From NCBI RefSeq assembly GCF_000938305.1, contig NZ_JYMT01000042.1:372001-436000 (forward strand): DNA of 64,000 nt, written 5' to 3'. Made by a program: the position numbers and the translations under genes. The notes under the pieces are model-generated. The model ran no database searches and was not told the origin of the DNA. It was given only the letters and a program-made list of their open reading frames with translations. The stretch comes from Bradyrhizobium sp. LTSP885. GTDB taxonomy: Bacteria > Pseudomonadota > Alphaproteobacteria > Rhizobiales > Xanthobacteraceae. This document shows, one piece after another, positions 26,082 through 34,853 of this stretch. Numbering within the stretch: position 1 is the first letter of the stretch; the number at the start of each line of letters is the position of its first letter.

Positions 26082-26722
26082 GATCGCGCTCCCGGCTTTC
26101 GCGGAAACCCGGTGCCGATCATGGAATCGCGCGTCACCAGTTCAGCGAGCTGCTGTTCGCTCCAGCCTTCGGTACCTTCAGGCCGCATCGGCAGCACCAG
26201 GAAGCGCGTCTCCGCGGTGGAGTCCCACACCCGGATTTCAGTCTCCTTCGGCACGCTCACGCCGAAATCGGCGAGCACGCCGCGCGGGTCCTTGACCGCA
26301 CGCGAGCGATAGGGCGACGCCTTGTACCAGACCGGCGGCAGCCCCAGCATTTCCCAAGGGTAACAGGAGCAGAGCGTGCACACGACCATGTTGTGACGGT
26401 GAGGTGTGTTCTCGACCGCGACGAGATGGTCGCCGACCCGGCTGACATGGCCGAGCGTACCGACCGCTTTGGTGGCGTCTTCGAGCAGCGCTGTTTTGAA
26501 GGCGGGATCGCTCCAGGCCCTGGCGACGACCTGGGCGCCGTTATGCGGACCGATCTTGGTCTCATAGGCCTGCACGATCGCGTCCAGCGCTGCCGGCTCG
26601 ATATAGCCTTTCTCGGTCAGGATCGATTCCAGCGCGCGCACCCGCAGCTCGGTCTCCGACAAATCGGAATGGTCGTGATCGTGGTGATGATGGTCGTGAT
26701 GGTCGTGATCATGTTCGCTCAT
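26078..26722 (-). CDS. nthA: Cobalt-type nitrile hydratase alpha subunit
   Basis: 214 residues; carries the metal centre VCTLCSC (Cys115, Cys118, Cys120, Thr116). Thr at the second position marks cobalt enzymes, Ser marks iron enzymes. Two of the three Cys become sulfenic and sulfinic acids in the mature enzyme. The N-terminus has an unusual His/Asp-rich run (residues 4-18, HDHDHHDHHHHDHDH) before the usual LRVRALESILTEKGYI, possibly a metal-collecting tail. First gene of the nthA-nthB-accessory unit. No amidase is adjacent. Confidence 0.95.
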   Translation of the reverse strand: MSEHDHDHHDHHHHDHDHSDLSETELRVRALESILTEKGYIEPAALDAIVQAYETKIGPHNGAQVVARAWSDPAFKTALLEDATKAVGTLGHVSRVGDHLVAVENTPHRHNMVVCTLCSCYPWEMLGLPPVWYKASPYRSRAVKDPRGVLADFGVSVPKETEIRVWDSTAETRFLVLPMRPEGTEGWSEQQLAELVTRDSMIGTGFPRKPGARS

Positions 26723-26848
26723 GCGGGCAGGATAGGCGAAGAGGCCGTGTTGTGTCGAGGCAAGCGCACGACAGCGCGAGCAGGGGAGGTATTCATTGGC
26801 CGACTATGTGACGATCGAGAAGGGCGCTGACGTTCCGCCATCAGGCGC

Positions 26849-27136
26849 TCAGCAACCGTGGCAGATCGAGCTCTTCACCAGTTTGTCCACCGCCGCGTCC
26901 TGGCGGGCGACCGCCGGGCCGTTGTCGAGGTTCGCGCCCTTCATTTGACTGCCGACACCCGACGAGGACAGGGCGGTCCCCGCGGCGTTGGTGCCCGGCG
27001 CGCCCGGAGACGTCCCGGATGCTCCGCCTGTCGAGGAGTGGTGCATGCCCCCGCCGCCACCGCCCTTGCCGAAGCTTGCCGTGGTCGGGATGGCGATCGC
27101 GGCCGCGATACAAAGGATGGAGACGATTCTGATCAT
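26849..27136 (-). CDS. Small secreted Gly/Ser-rich protein, unknown function
   Basis: 95 residues with a signal peptide (MIRIVSILCIAAAIAIPTTA) followed by a glycine run, a Ser/Thr/Gly/Ala linker, and a C-terminal segment ending SSICHGC with two Cys. A GGAGGG ribosome site precedes the ATG. No family recognised. It is divergent from the S1/P1 nuclease gene, 186 bp away. Confidence 0.65.
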   Translation of the reverse strand: MIRIVSILCIAAAIAIPTTASFGKGGGGGGMHHSSTGGASGTSPGAPGTNAAGTALSSSGVGSQMKGANLDNGPAVARQDAAVDKLVKSSICHGC

Positions 27137-27322
27137 GAAATCCCTCCGGTCTGTGAGTCAGGTTCGATGGTACTTCAGGATGGTCCCCGGGGCTACGCAC
27201 AAACGCATGAACGGACGGGAGCGAAGACGTTCCCAGGGAGCTACGGTCCGCATTGTCTTATGGTTGCTACTCAGGTGTGATACAACCGCGTCAAAGCGAG
27301 CTGAATGGCACAGGGGCCGATC

Positions 27323-28399
27323 ATGTTGAGAGCCATTGTTGCGTTCGGATGGCTTGTCGTCGTCGCCCTCAATCCGACCGCTGCGTCGGCCTGGGGATAT
27401 CAGGGTCATCGCGTGGTGGGCGCGATCGCGGACCAGTTGCTCAAGCCCGCCGCAAAGGCGCAGGTCCAGCAGATCCTCAACGAGGTCGACGAACGCGGCA
27501 TCGACCTGCGCAAGGCCGCGCCATGGCCGGACTGCGTCAAGAGCGTCGTCCGCCATGATGACGGCCGGTTTCACTATGAGGTCGATCCCGATCATCTCGA
27601 GTTCGAGGTGCCCTGCACGCCGTTCAACTCGGCGCGGGAGAGGGCGCGGATGGTGGACTACGCCGCCCGCAACTGGTCGACCTGCTCTTATACGCCCGAC
27701 GGCTTTGAGCGCGGTTGCCACAACACCTTCCATTTCGTCGATATCGCGCTCCAGCGCAGCTATTTCGATCGCAACTTCCAGGGCACCAATCCGCACGATC
27801 TGGTCGCGACGATCACGGCCGCCATCGCGGTGCTCCAGGGCAGGCCGATCCCGCCGCCGTTCCCGTTCTCGATCAAGGACAAGAAGGAGGCGCTGTTGCT
27901 ACTGGCGCACCTGATCGGCGACCTGCACCAGCCGCTGCATGTCGGCGCAGTCTATCTCGATGCCAATGGGAAGCTCGTCGATCCCGACGTGGCCCACAAG
28001 GTCGATCCGGACACCGACGCGATCGGCGGCAATGCGATCCAGGACGGCGTCGCGGTCCCGTTCCAGACCATCAATCTGCACCATGAATGGGACGACATTC
28101 CACCCGATCTCGGCGATGCCGCCACCGGCGAACTGATGGATGCCGCGAAGTCGGTCCGAGCGAGCGAAGGTGCGCCGGAGGGCTGGCCGGCGGCCTGGGC
28201 CACCGACACGCTGCTGGTGGCGCATGACGCGTTCAAAGGCCTGAGCTTCAAGCCGACACAGCCGCCGGCGCAGGCGAAGTGGATCGTCACGTACGACAAT
28301 CACACGGACTATTTGCAGGCCGCCGATGCCATCAAACGCAAGCAGCTGGCCAAGGGCGGAGCGCGGCTGGCGGAGCTGCTCAATGCGGTCTGGCCGTGA
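27323..28399 (+). CDS. Secreted S1/P1-type zinc nuclease
   Basis: 358 residues: signal peptide ending SAWGYQGH, so that the mature protein starts with Trp, whose amino group and side chain bind zinc in S1/P1 and phospholipase-C-like enzymes. Other zinc ligands sit in CHNTFHFVDIAL, LLLAHLIGDLHQPLHVG and NLHHEWDD. These enzymes degrade single-stranded DNA and RNA and release 5'-nucleotides, here in the periplasm or outside. ATG at 27323 preferred to 27305 because of the AGGGG site and because the signal peptide then starts cleanly. Confidence 0.92.
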   Translation: MLRAIVAFGWLVVVALNPTAASAWGYQGHRVVGAIADQLLKPAAKAQVQQILNEVDERGIDLRKAAPWPDCVKSVVRHDDGRFHYEVDPDHLEFEVPCTPFNSARERARMVDYAARNWSTCSYTPDGFERGCHNTFHFVDIALQRSYFDRNFQGTNPHDLVATITAAIAVLQGRPIPPPFPFSIKDKKEALLLLAHLIGDLHQPLHVGAVYLDANGKLVDPDVAHKVDPDTDAIGGNAIQDGVAVPFQTINLHHEWDDIPPDLGDAATGELMDAAKSVRASEGAPEGWPAAWATDTLLVAHDAFKGLSFKPTQPPAQAKWIVTYDNHTDYLQAADAIKRKQLAKGGARLAELLNAVWP

Positions 28400-28748
28400 G
28401 GGATCGGTCGTGGCTGAACCTTGGACCCCATATCCATAATTCGCATAAGGTATATTATGGAACATTTATATCTACAATTAGATCAGATGTTTAGTGGGAA
28501 ATCTTCGCACGGTCCTCGACCTTGGCCGTCATTTGGCGCGACCGACTTGCTACGGCAGATGCCGCCGGCCATCGCGCTCAAAGCGTGTCGCGCCACGCCC
28601 GATCGTCTCGTCTGAAAGCCCATATTGCCGCGGCGTACGGACGCTGCAATAAGCGCTGACATCAACAGAGATCGCTGGTGACCCCGCGGCATCAGGTCCG
28701 TATAGGATTGGCATCTCACAAGAACAACAAGCCTCGAGGGAGAAACCA
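28400..28748 (+). promoter_or_regulatory. Upstream region of the TRAP operon with a small palindrome
   Basis: 349 bp without a supported gene. It contains CATAA-GGTATA-TTATG (28444-28459), a perfect 5-bp dyad in a conspicuously AT-rich patch, which may be an operator for the transporter operon. A GAGGGAGAAA ribosome site lies just before the next ATG. The rest shows nothing recognisable. Confidence 0.35.
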
Positions 28749-29768
28749 ATGAGCTTTTCACGACGTACGCTGCTGAAGGCCTCCGCCGCATCGGCCGTGC
28801 TGGGCGGCGTTGGCGCGCCATTGGTCGCGCGCGCCCAGACCGCCGAGTTCAGCTACAAGTTCGCCAACAATCTGCCGGAGTCGCATCCGTTCGTGGCGCG
28901 CGCCCGGGAGATGGCGGCGGCGATCAAGACTGAGACCAACGGCCGGTTCGACCTCCAGGTGTTCCCGAACAGCCAGCTCGGCTCCGATACCGACATGCTG
29001 AGCCAGGTGCGGTCCGGCGGCGTCGAGTTCTTCACATTGTCCGGCCTGATCCTGGCGACCCTGGTGCCGGCGGCCTCGATCAACGGCATCGGCTTCGCAT
29101 TCCCTGATTACCCCACGGTCTGGAAGGCCATGGATGGCGACCTCGGCGCCTATGTGCGCGGCGAGATCAACAAGTCCGGCCTCGAGGTGATGGACAAGAT
29201 CTGGGATAACGGCTTCCGCCAGACCACGTCGTCGAGCAAGCCGATCACCGGGCCTGACGACTTCAAGGGCTTCAAGATCCGCGTGCCGGTGTCGCCGCTG
29301 TGGACCTCGATGTTCAAGGCGTTCGATGCGTCGCCGGCCTCGATCAATTTCAGCGAAGTCTATTCGGCGCTGCAGACCAAGATCGTCGAAGGCCAGGAGA
29401 ACCCGCTGGCGCTGATCTCGGCGGCTAAGCTGTACGAGGTCCAGAAGTACTGCTCACTGACCAACCACATGTGGGACGGCTTCTGGTTCCTGATGAACCG
29501 CCGCGCCTGGCAGGCGCTGCCTGAGGATATCAGGACCATCGTCGCCAAGAACGTCAACGCTGCTGCGGTCAAGGAGCGCGAGGACACCGAGAAGCTCAAT
29601 GCGACCGTCAAGCAGGAACTCTCGGGCAAGGGCCTGGTCTTCAATCAGCCCGAGGTCGCGCCGTTCCGCGACAAGCTCCGCGCTGCCGGATTCTACGCCG
29701 AGTGGAAGGGCAAGTACGGCGACAAGGCGTGGGAGCTGCTTGAGAAGTCCGTCGGCAAGCTGTCGTAA
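28749..29768 (+). CDS. TRAP transporter solute-binding protein (DctP family)
   Basis: 339 residues. The N-terminus SFSRRTLLKASAASAVLGG has a twin-arginine motif, so export is probably by Tat as a folded protein. The body is a DctP/SBP_bac_7 fold: NNLPESHPF, FPNSQLGSDTDMLSQVRSGGVEF, a GFKIRVPVSP block with the conserved Arg that binds the ligand carboxylate, SEVYSALQTKIVEGQENP. It delivers an organic acid to the fused permease encoded 21 bp downstream. The CoA-ligase gene next in line suggests an aromatic or aliphatic carboxylate. Confidence 0.92.
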   Translation: MSFSRRTLLKASAASAVLGGVGAPLVARAQTAEFSYKFANNLPESHPFVARAREMAAAIKTETNGRFDLQVFPNSQLGSDTDMLSQVRSGGVEFFTLSGLILATLVPAASINGIGFAFPDYPTVWKAMDGDLGAYVRGEINKSGLEVMDKIWDNGFRQTTSSSKPITGPDDFKGFKIRVPVSPLWTSMFKAFDASPASINFSEVYSALQTKIVEGQENPLALISAAKLYEVQKYCSLTNHMWDGFWFLMNRRAWQALPEDIRTIVAKNVNAAAVKEREDTEKLNATVKQELSGKGLVFNQPEVAPFRDKLRAAGFYAEWKGKYGDKAWELLEKSVGKLS

Positions 29769-29789
29769 GTTGGTCACGGGAGCCTTGTC

Positions 29790-31688
29790 ATGGCCCAGGT
29801 GAAGGCTCAGGTCGAGGTGACGCCGGCCGTGGCCGGCGAGGCGGCGTCAAAACCCCCTCGCCGCCGCTCCGTTCTCGGGTCCATTGAAGCGGCGCTCGGG
29901 ATGCTGGTGGAAATCCCGGCGGCGATCCTGGTCGTCACCGAAGTCGTGATCCTGTTCGCCGGTGTGATCTCGCGCTACGTGCTGCATTCGCCGCTGATCT
30001 GGTCCGACGAACTGGCCTCGATTCTGTTCCTGTGGCTCGCGATGCTGGGCTCGGCGGTTGCGTTCCGGCGCGGCGAGCATATGCGCATGACGGCGCTGGT
30101 AGCGAGCGCCGGACCGAGGCTTTGGGGCTATCTCGATGTCGTCGCGACCTGCGCAGCGTTGGCGTTCCTGATCCTGATCCTGCGGCCGGCCTATGAATAC
30201 GCCTATGAGGAAAGCTTCATCACGACGCCGGCGCTGCAGATCTCCAACACCTGGCGCGCGGCGGCGCTGCCGGTCGGCACCTGCCTGATGGCGCTGTTTG
30301 CGCTGCTGCGCCTGGCGCGGGCCGGCGACGTCAAGACCTTGCTGATGGCTGCGGTCACGGTCGCGGCCCTGATTGGCCTGTTCTGGCTCGCGCAGCCCTT
30401 GCTGCGGCCGCTCGGCAATCTCAACCTGGTGATCTTCTTCGTCGGCGTGGTCGCCTTCTGCGTCTTCGCCGGCGTGCCTATTGGATTCGCTTTCGGCATG
30501 GCGATCTTCGGCTACCTCGCACTGACCACGCGGACACCGCTGATGGTGCTGGTCGGCCGGATGGACGAGGGCATGAGCCATCTGATCCTGCTCTCGGTGC
30601 CGCTGTTCGTGTTCCTCGGCCTGCTGATCGAGATGACCGGGATGGCGCGCGCCATGGTCGCGTTCCTGGCGAGCCTGCTCGGACATGTCCGCGGCGGCCT
30701 GCACTATGTGCTGGTCGGCGCGATGTATCTGGTCTCGGGCATTTCAGGGTCGAAGGCCGCCGACATGGCGGCTGTGGCACCGGTGCTGTTTCCGGAGATG
30801 AAGCAGCGCGGCGCGAAGTCGGGCGATCTCGTCGCCCTGCTCGCGGCCACCGGCGCGCAGACCGAAACCATTCCGCCGAGCCTGGTGCTGATCACCATCG
30901 GCTCGGTGACCGGGGTCTCGATCTCGGCGCTGTTCACCGGCGGCCTGCTGCCGGGCGTCGTGCTGGCGATCACGCTGTCGGGGCTGGTGTGGTGGCGCTA
31001 CCGTGGCGAGGACCTCAGCCACGTCCAGCGCGCCAAGGCCGGCGAGATCGGGCAGGCGTTGGTGGTCGCCCTGCCCGCATTGGCGCTGCCTTTCGTGATC
31101 CGCTACGCGGTGATCGAAGGCATCGCCACCGCGACCGAGGTGTCGACCATCGGCATCGTTTACGCCCTGGTTATCGGGCTCGTGATCTATCGCCAGTTCA
31201 AATGGCGGCGGCTGTTGCCGATGCTGATCGAGACGGCGTGCCTGTCGGGCGCGATCCTGTTCATCATCGGTACCGCAACCGGAATGGCCTGGGGCCTGAC
31301 CCAGTCCGGCTTCTCGCGCGCGCTGGCGGCGTCGATGACCGGCCTGCCCGGCGGTTCGGCGAGCTTCATTGCGGTCTCGATCCTGGCCTTCGTGATCCTC
31401 GGCAGCGTGCTCGAGGGCATTCCGGCGATCGTGCTGTTCGGGCCGCTGCTGTTTCCGATCGCGCGGCAGGTCGGCGTCCACGAGGTGCACTATGCCATGA
31501 TCATCATCCTGGCGATGGGCATCGGATTGTTCGCGCCGCCGTTCGGCGTCGGCTATTATGCCGCCTGCGCCATCGGGCGCGTCGATCCGGCCGAGGGTAT
31601 CCGGCCGATCTGGGGTTACATGCTGGCGCTGCTGATCGGCCTGATCATCGTCGCCATCTTCCCCTGGATATCGATCGGCTTCCTCTAA
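29790..31688 (+). CDS. Fused TRAP transporter permease (DctQ-DctM)
   Basis: 632 residues. The first about 190 residues form the small four-helix DctQ domain (VISRYVLHSPLIWSDELASILFLWLAMLGSAVAFRRGEHM). The rest is the large DctM permease (ILLSVPLFVFLGLLIEMTG, VSGISGSKAADMAAVAPVLFPEM, GATGAQTETIPPS-like block, LGSVLEGIPAIVLFGPLLFP, FAPPFGVGYYAACAIG). Driven by a Na+ or H+ gradient. Such fusions are a known natural form. The gene lies between its binding protein and an acyl-CoA synthetase on the same strand. Confidence 0.94.
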   Translation: MAQVKAQVEVTPAVAGEAASKPPRRRSVLGSIEAALGMLVEIPAAILVVTEVVILFAGVISRYVLHSPLIWSDELASILFLWLAMLGSAVAFRRGEHMRMTALVASAGPRLWGYLDVVATCAALAFLILILRPAYEYAYEESFITTPALQISNTWRAAALPVGTCLMALFALLRLARAGDVKTLLMAAVTVAALIGLFWLAQPLLRPLGNLNLVIFFVGVVAFCVFAGVPIGFAFGMAIFGYLALTTRTPLMVLVGRMDEGMSHLILLSVPLFVFLGLLIEMTGMARAMVAFLASLLGHVRGGLHYVLVGAMYLVSGISGSKAADMAAVAPVLFPEMKQRGAKSGDLVALLAATGAQTETIPPSLVLITIGSVTGVSISALFTGGLLPGVVLAITLSGLVWWRYRGEDLSHVQRAKAGEIGQALVVALPALALPFVIRYAVIEGIATATEVSTIGIVYALVIGLVIYRQFKWRRLLPMLIETACLSGAILFIIGTATGMAWGLTQSGFSRALAASMTGLPGGSASFIAVSILAFVILGSVLEGIPAIVLFGPLLFPIARQVGVHEVHYAMIIILAMGIGLFAPPFGVGYYAACAIGRVDPAEGIRPIWGYMLALLIGLIIVAIFPWISIGFL

Positions 31689-31713
31689 GTGCCCCTGCGG
31701 ATGGGATAGAGCC

Positions 31714-33363
31714 ATGAGTGCAGCTCACAACCAGTACTCAATCGGGCTGGACAAGACGCCGGCCAATTACGTGCCGCTGACGCCCCTGAGCTTCCTGGCG
31801 CGCTCGGCCGCCGTCTATCCCGACCATATCAGCACGGTCTATGAAGGCCGCAGCTTCACCTGGAAGCAGACCTACGAGCGCTGCAAGCGCTTTGCGTCCT
31901 ATCTCGCCGGCCGCGGCATTGGCCACGACGACACGGTGGCGGCGATGCTGCCGAACATCCCGGCGATGAACGAATTGCACTTTGCGGTCCCGATGGCCGG
32001 TGCCGTGCTGAACGCGCTCAACATCCGTCTCGACGCGTCGTCGATCGCGTTCCAGCTCGACCATGGCGGCGCGAAGATCTTCCTCGTCGACCCCGAATTT
32101 TCCGCCGTGATCGCGGAAGCTTTGCCCCTGATGAAAGGTGCAAAGCCGTTCGTGATCGACGTCGACGACGCAGCGTATGCCGGCGGCAAGCGGATCGGCG
32201 AGATCGAGTACGAGGCGGCGGTCGCGCAAGGTGATCCCGCTTTCGTCGAACGGACGCCGGCCGACGAATGGGACGCGATCGCGCTGAGCTACACGTCGGG
32301 CACGACGGGCAATCCCAAAGGCGTGGTGACGCATCATCGCGGTGCGTATCTGAACGCCGTGAGCAACATTCTGGCCGGCAATCTCGGCCAGCATCCGGTC
32401 TATCTCTGGACGCTGCCGATGTTCCACTGCAATGGCTGGTGCTTTCCATGGACCCTGGCCGCGACCGCCGGCATCAATGTCTGCCTGCGCAAGGTCGACC
32501 CGGCCAAGATCTTCGAATTGATCCCGCAGCACGGCGTCACCCACATGTGCGGCGCGCCGATCGTCTACAACACGCTGATCAATGCCCCGAGCGCTCCCGG
32601 CGCCGGAAAGGCAACGTCCGTGGTCGGGCTGATCGCGGGCGCGGCACCGCCGGTTGCGGTGCTCGAAGGCGCCGAGCGTATCGGCATCAAATTGACCCAT
32701 GTCTACGGCCTAACTGAGGTCTATGGCCCCGCCTCCGTCTGCGCCGAGCAGCCCGGCTGGGACGAACTGTCGGCTGACCAGCGCGCGCAATTGAAACGGC
32801 GCCAGGGCGTCTCCTATCCGCTGCAGGAAGGCGTCACGGTGCTCGATCCCGAGACCATGCGCGTGGTGCCGCGCGATGGCCAGACCATCGGCGAGGTCAT
32901 GTTCCGCGGCAATATCGTGATGAAGGGCTATCTCAAGAACGAGAAGGCGACGCAGGAAGCTTTCGCTGGCGGCTGGTTCCACACCGGCGATCTCGGCGTG
33001 CTCGATGAGCATGGCTACGTCATCATCAAGGACCGCTCCAAGGACATCATCATCTCCGGCGGCGAGAACGTCTCCTCCGTCGAGGTCGAGGACATCCTCT
33101 ACAAGCACCCGGCCGTGCTGTTCGCGGCTGTCGTCGCCAAACCCGACCCGAAATGGGGTGAAGTGCCCTGCGCCTTCATCGAGCTGAAGGATGGCGCCAA
33201 GGCGACCGAGGCCGAGCTCATCGCCTATTGCCGTGAGCACATGCCGGGCTTCAAGACGCCGAAGTCAGTGGTGTTCGGCGCGATCCCCAAGACATCCACC
33301 GGCAAGATCCAGAAATTCCTGCTGCGTAACGAGGTCGGGTCGGCGAAGGCGATCACGGCGTGA
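31714..33363 (+). CDS. Acyl-CoA synthetase (AMP-binding family)
   Basis: 549 residues of the ANL superfamily. P-loop motif YTSGTTGNPKGVVTHHRGAY, A5-like VYGLTEVYGP, A7/A8 GWFHTGDLGVLDEHGYVIIKDRSKDIIISGGENVSS, and the C-terminal catalytic Lys in IPKTSTGKIQKF. It activates a carboxylic acid to an adenylate and transfers it to CoA. Resembles medium-chain or aromatic-type ligases annotated acyl-CoA synthetase. Likely activates the acid imported by the TRAP system 26 bp upstream. Confidence 0.92.
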   Translation: MSAAHNQYSIGLDKTPANYVPLTPLSFLARSAAVYPDHISTVYEGRSFTWKQTYERCKRFASYLAGRGIGHDDTVAAMLPNIPAMNELHFAVPMAGAVLNALNIRLDASSIAFQLDHGGAKIFLVDPEFSAVIAEALPLMKGAKPFVIDVDDAAYAGGKRIGEIEYEAAVAQGDPAFVERTPADEWDAIALSYTSGTTGNPKGVVTHHRGAYLNAVSNILAGNLGQHPVYLWTLPMFHCNGWCFPWTLAATAGINVCLRKVDPAKIFELIPQHGVTHMCGAPIVYNTLINAPSAPGAGKATSVVGLIAGAAPPVAVLEGAERIGIKLTHVYGLTEVYGPASVCAEQPGWDELSADQRAQLKRRQGVSYPLQEGVTVLDPETMRVVPRDGQTIGEVMFRGNIVMKGYLKNEKATQEAFAGGWFHTGDLGVLDEHGYVIIKDRSKDIIISGGENVSSVEVEDILYKHPAVLFAAVVAKPDPKWGEVPCAFIELKDGAKATEAELIAYCREHMPGFKTPKSVVFGAIPKTSTGKIQKFLLRNEVGSAKAITA

Positions 33364-33372
33364 GAGAGGCAC

Positions 33373-33840
33373 TCAGCGCTCTGCAAGCTGGCTGAGCAGC
33401 TGATAGAGCAATTCCTTCTGGCCAGCCTTGAGCGGCGCCAGCGTCTTGGCAGTGCATTCGATTTCGATCGGGATCAATTGCTCGACCAGCGCAACGCCCG
33501 CAGCGGTCAGATCGATCAGGATCAGCCGCTTATCCGTCGGATCACGCCGGGTCGCGACCAGGCGCCGCTTCTTCAGCCGCAGCACCACGTCGCGGATATT
33601 GGCAGGCTCCATCGCGACGAGCCGGCCAAGCAGGTTTTGCGAGAGCGGGCCCCGCTCATAAAGCCGGGCCAGCGTCGCATATTGCGGAGCCGTCAGGTCG
33701 TAGGAACCGATCTGTTCGACCAGATTGGACGACGCACGTTGATAGGCGCGGCGCAGCAGGAAGCCGACCTGATCCTCCAGCCGGTAGCTCGAGGCCAGTC
33801 GCCTGGCCGGCGCGGCAGATTTAGTCGACGTTCTCGGCAT
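33373..33840 (-). CDS. MarR-family transcriptional regulator
   Basis: 155 residues: winged helix-turn-helix with LTAPQYATLARLYERGPLSQNLLGRLVAMEPANIRDVVLRLKKRRLVATRRDPTDKR, typical MarR wing, and C-terminal dimerisation helices. It converges with the CoA ligase and its start overlaps the nitroreductase stop by 20 bases, so the two are co-expressed. MarR proteins often sense aromatic acids or their CoA esters, which would fit control of the neighbouring transporter and ligase, but this is inference. Confidence 0.9.
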   Translation of the reverse strand: MPRTSTKSAAPARRLASSYRLEDQVGFLLRRAYQRASSNLVEQIGSYDLTAPQYATLARLYERGPLSQNLLGRLVAMEPANIRDVVLRLKKRRLVATRRDPTDKRLILIDLTAAGVALVEQLIPIEIECTAKTLAPLKAGQKELLYQLLSQLAER

Positions 33841-34579
33841 CGCGGTACATCACCTTGTGGCGCGTGGTCGAAACCCATTCGTCGATCTGGGCTTCGGTCA
33901 TGAAGTGCGAAGCATCGAACCTGTTCCAGTTGCTGATATCAGCCAGGCTCTTCTTCCAGCGCTTGTACGGCGCCTTCGCGGGCGGGCCGAAACACATGAT
34001 ATCGAGCACCGACAGCTCCTGGGGAATGCCGAGCAGCGGCTTCATGGCCTGCTGCGCCTTCTCCTGCCCGATCGCGGTCACCCACCAGACATTATATCCG
34101 AGCGCCGCGGCTGCCAGATGCGCAGACATTGTGGCGGCCGCCACGCTCTGGAGCAGGATCCGCTCCGCATTCTCCTTGTACATCTTGTCGAGCTCGGACC
34201 CGTCGTTGAGGACGGGAAACGCTTTCACCCAGCGGAAATCGCTGGCGACGACGATGAAGCCCGGAGCTGACGCCAGTCCGCGGTAGTCGGGCGTCGGAAA
34301 CTTCATCTTGAGCCGGGCGCGCATCACCTGCTCTTCGCGGAAATACTCCGTGATCTTGTTCTTCAGGTCCTGATCGGTGACCGCAATGAAGTGCCAGGGC
34401 TGGGCGTTCGCACCCGATGGGGCGTGCCGCGCCGCCTCCAGGATCAGGTCGTAATGCTCCGACGGCATCGCGTAGCTGGAATCGAATGCCCGCGTCGTCA
34501 GTCGGTTTTTCACGACGTCCATCAGCGCGTCGTATCGCGTCCGATCGGTGTAATCGCGCGCCGCTGCAGTTTCCGCCAT
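33821..34579 (-). CDS. Nitroreductase-family flavoprotein
   Basis: 252 residues. FMN-binding N-terminus VKNRLTTRAFDSSYAMPSEHYDLILEAARHAPSGANAQPWHFIAVTD, then VAAATMSAHLAAAALGYNVWWVTAIG and the FGPPAKAPYKRWKKSL end. NAD(P)H-dependent reduction of nitroaromatics, quinones or other electron-poor substrates. Upstream member of a two-gene unit with the MarR regulator. Confidence 0.9.
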   Translation of the reverse strand: MAETAAARDYTDRTRYDALMDVVKNRLTTRAFDSSYAMPSEHYDLILEAARHAPSGANAQPWHFIAVTDQDLKNKITEYFREEQVMRARLKMKFPTPDYRGLASAPGFIVVASDFRWVKAFPVLNDGSELDKMYKENAERILLQSVAAATMSAHLAAAALGYNVWWVTAIGQEKAQQAMKPLLGIPQELSVLDIMCFGPPAKAPYKRWKKSLADISNWNRFDASHFMTEAQIDEWVSTTRHKVMYRDAENVD

Positions 34580-34700
34580 CTGATCCTCCCTGATCTATTC
34601 GTTATGATCATAACGATATACCCTCTGCGCGAAAGGTCAACGCAAGACCGCGGGCGATCTTACGCAACCGCCCGCCCGCCCGCCGGGCGGTCGGTCCATA

Positions 34701-34852
34701 GCGGTGGTGGTAGCAAGGCCCGATCCGCGAAATGGGGTGAATCCCCCCGCTCCTTTGTCGAACTGAGGGAAGGCGCGCGGGTGACGGAGGCCGGGAAATC
34801 CGGCGCGCTCCCGAAGACATCGACCGAAAGATTCAGAAATTCCCGCGGCGCT
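34701..34852 (+). pseudogene. Decayed fragment of an acyl-CoA synthetase C-terminus
   Basis: Read with two frame changes the DNA gives AVVVARPDPR / KWGESPRSFVELREGARVTEAG / KSGALPKTST / KIQKFPRR. This aligns with AVVAKPDPKWGEVPCAFIELKDGAKATEAE...GAIPKTSTGKIQKFLLR of the intact ligase encoded at 31714-33363, with about 30 codons missing in the middle. It is a remnant of a paralogous ligase, lying between the nitroreductase gene and the LpxA-like gene in an otherwise gene-free stretch. Confidence 0.7.
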
Positions 34853-34853
34853 A

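Noticed and set aside
29790..31688. Possible sequencing error fusing DctQ and DctM
   Set aside because: Natural DctQ-DctM fusions are known and the frame is continuous with a normal linker.
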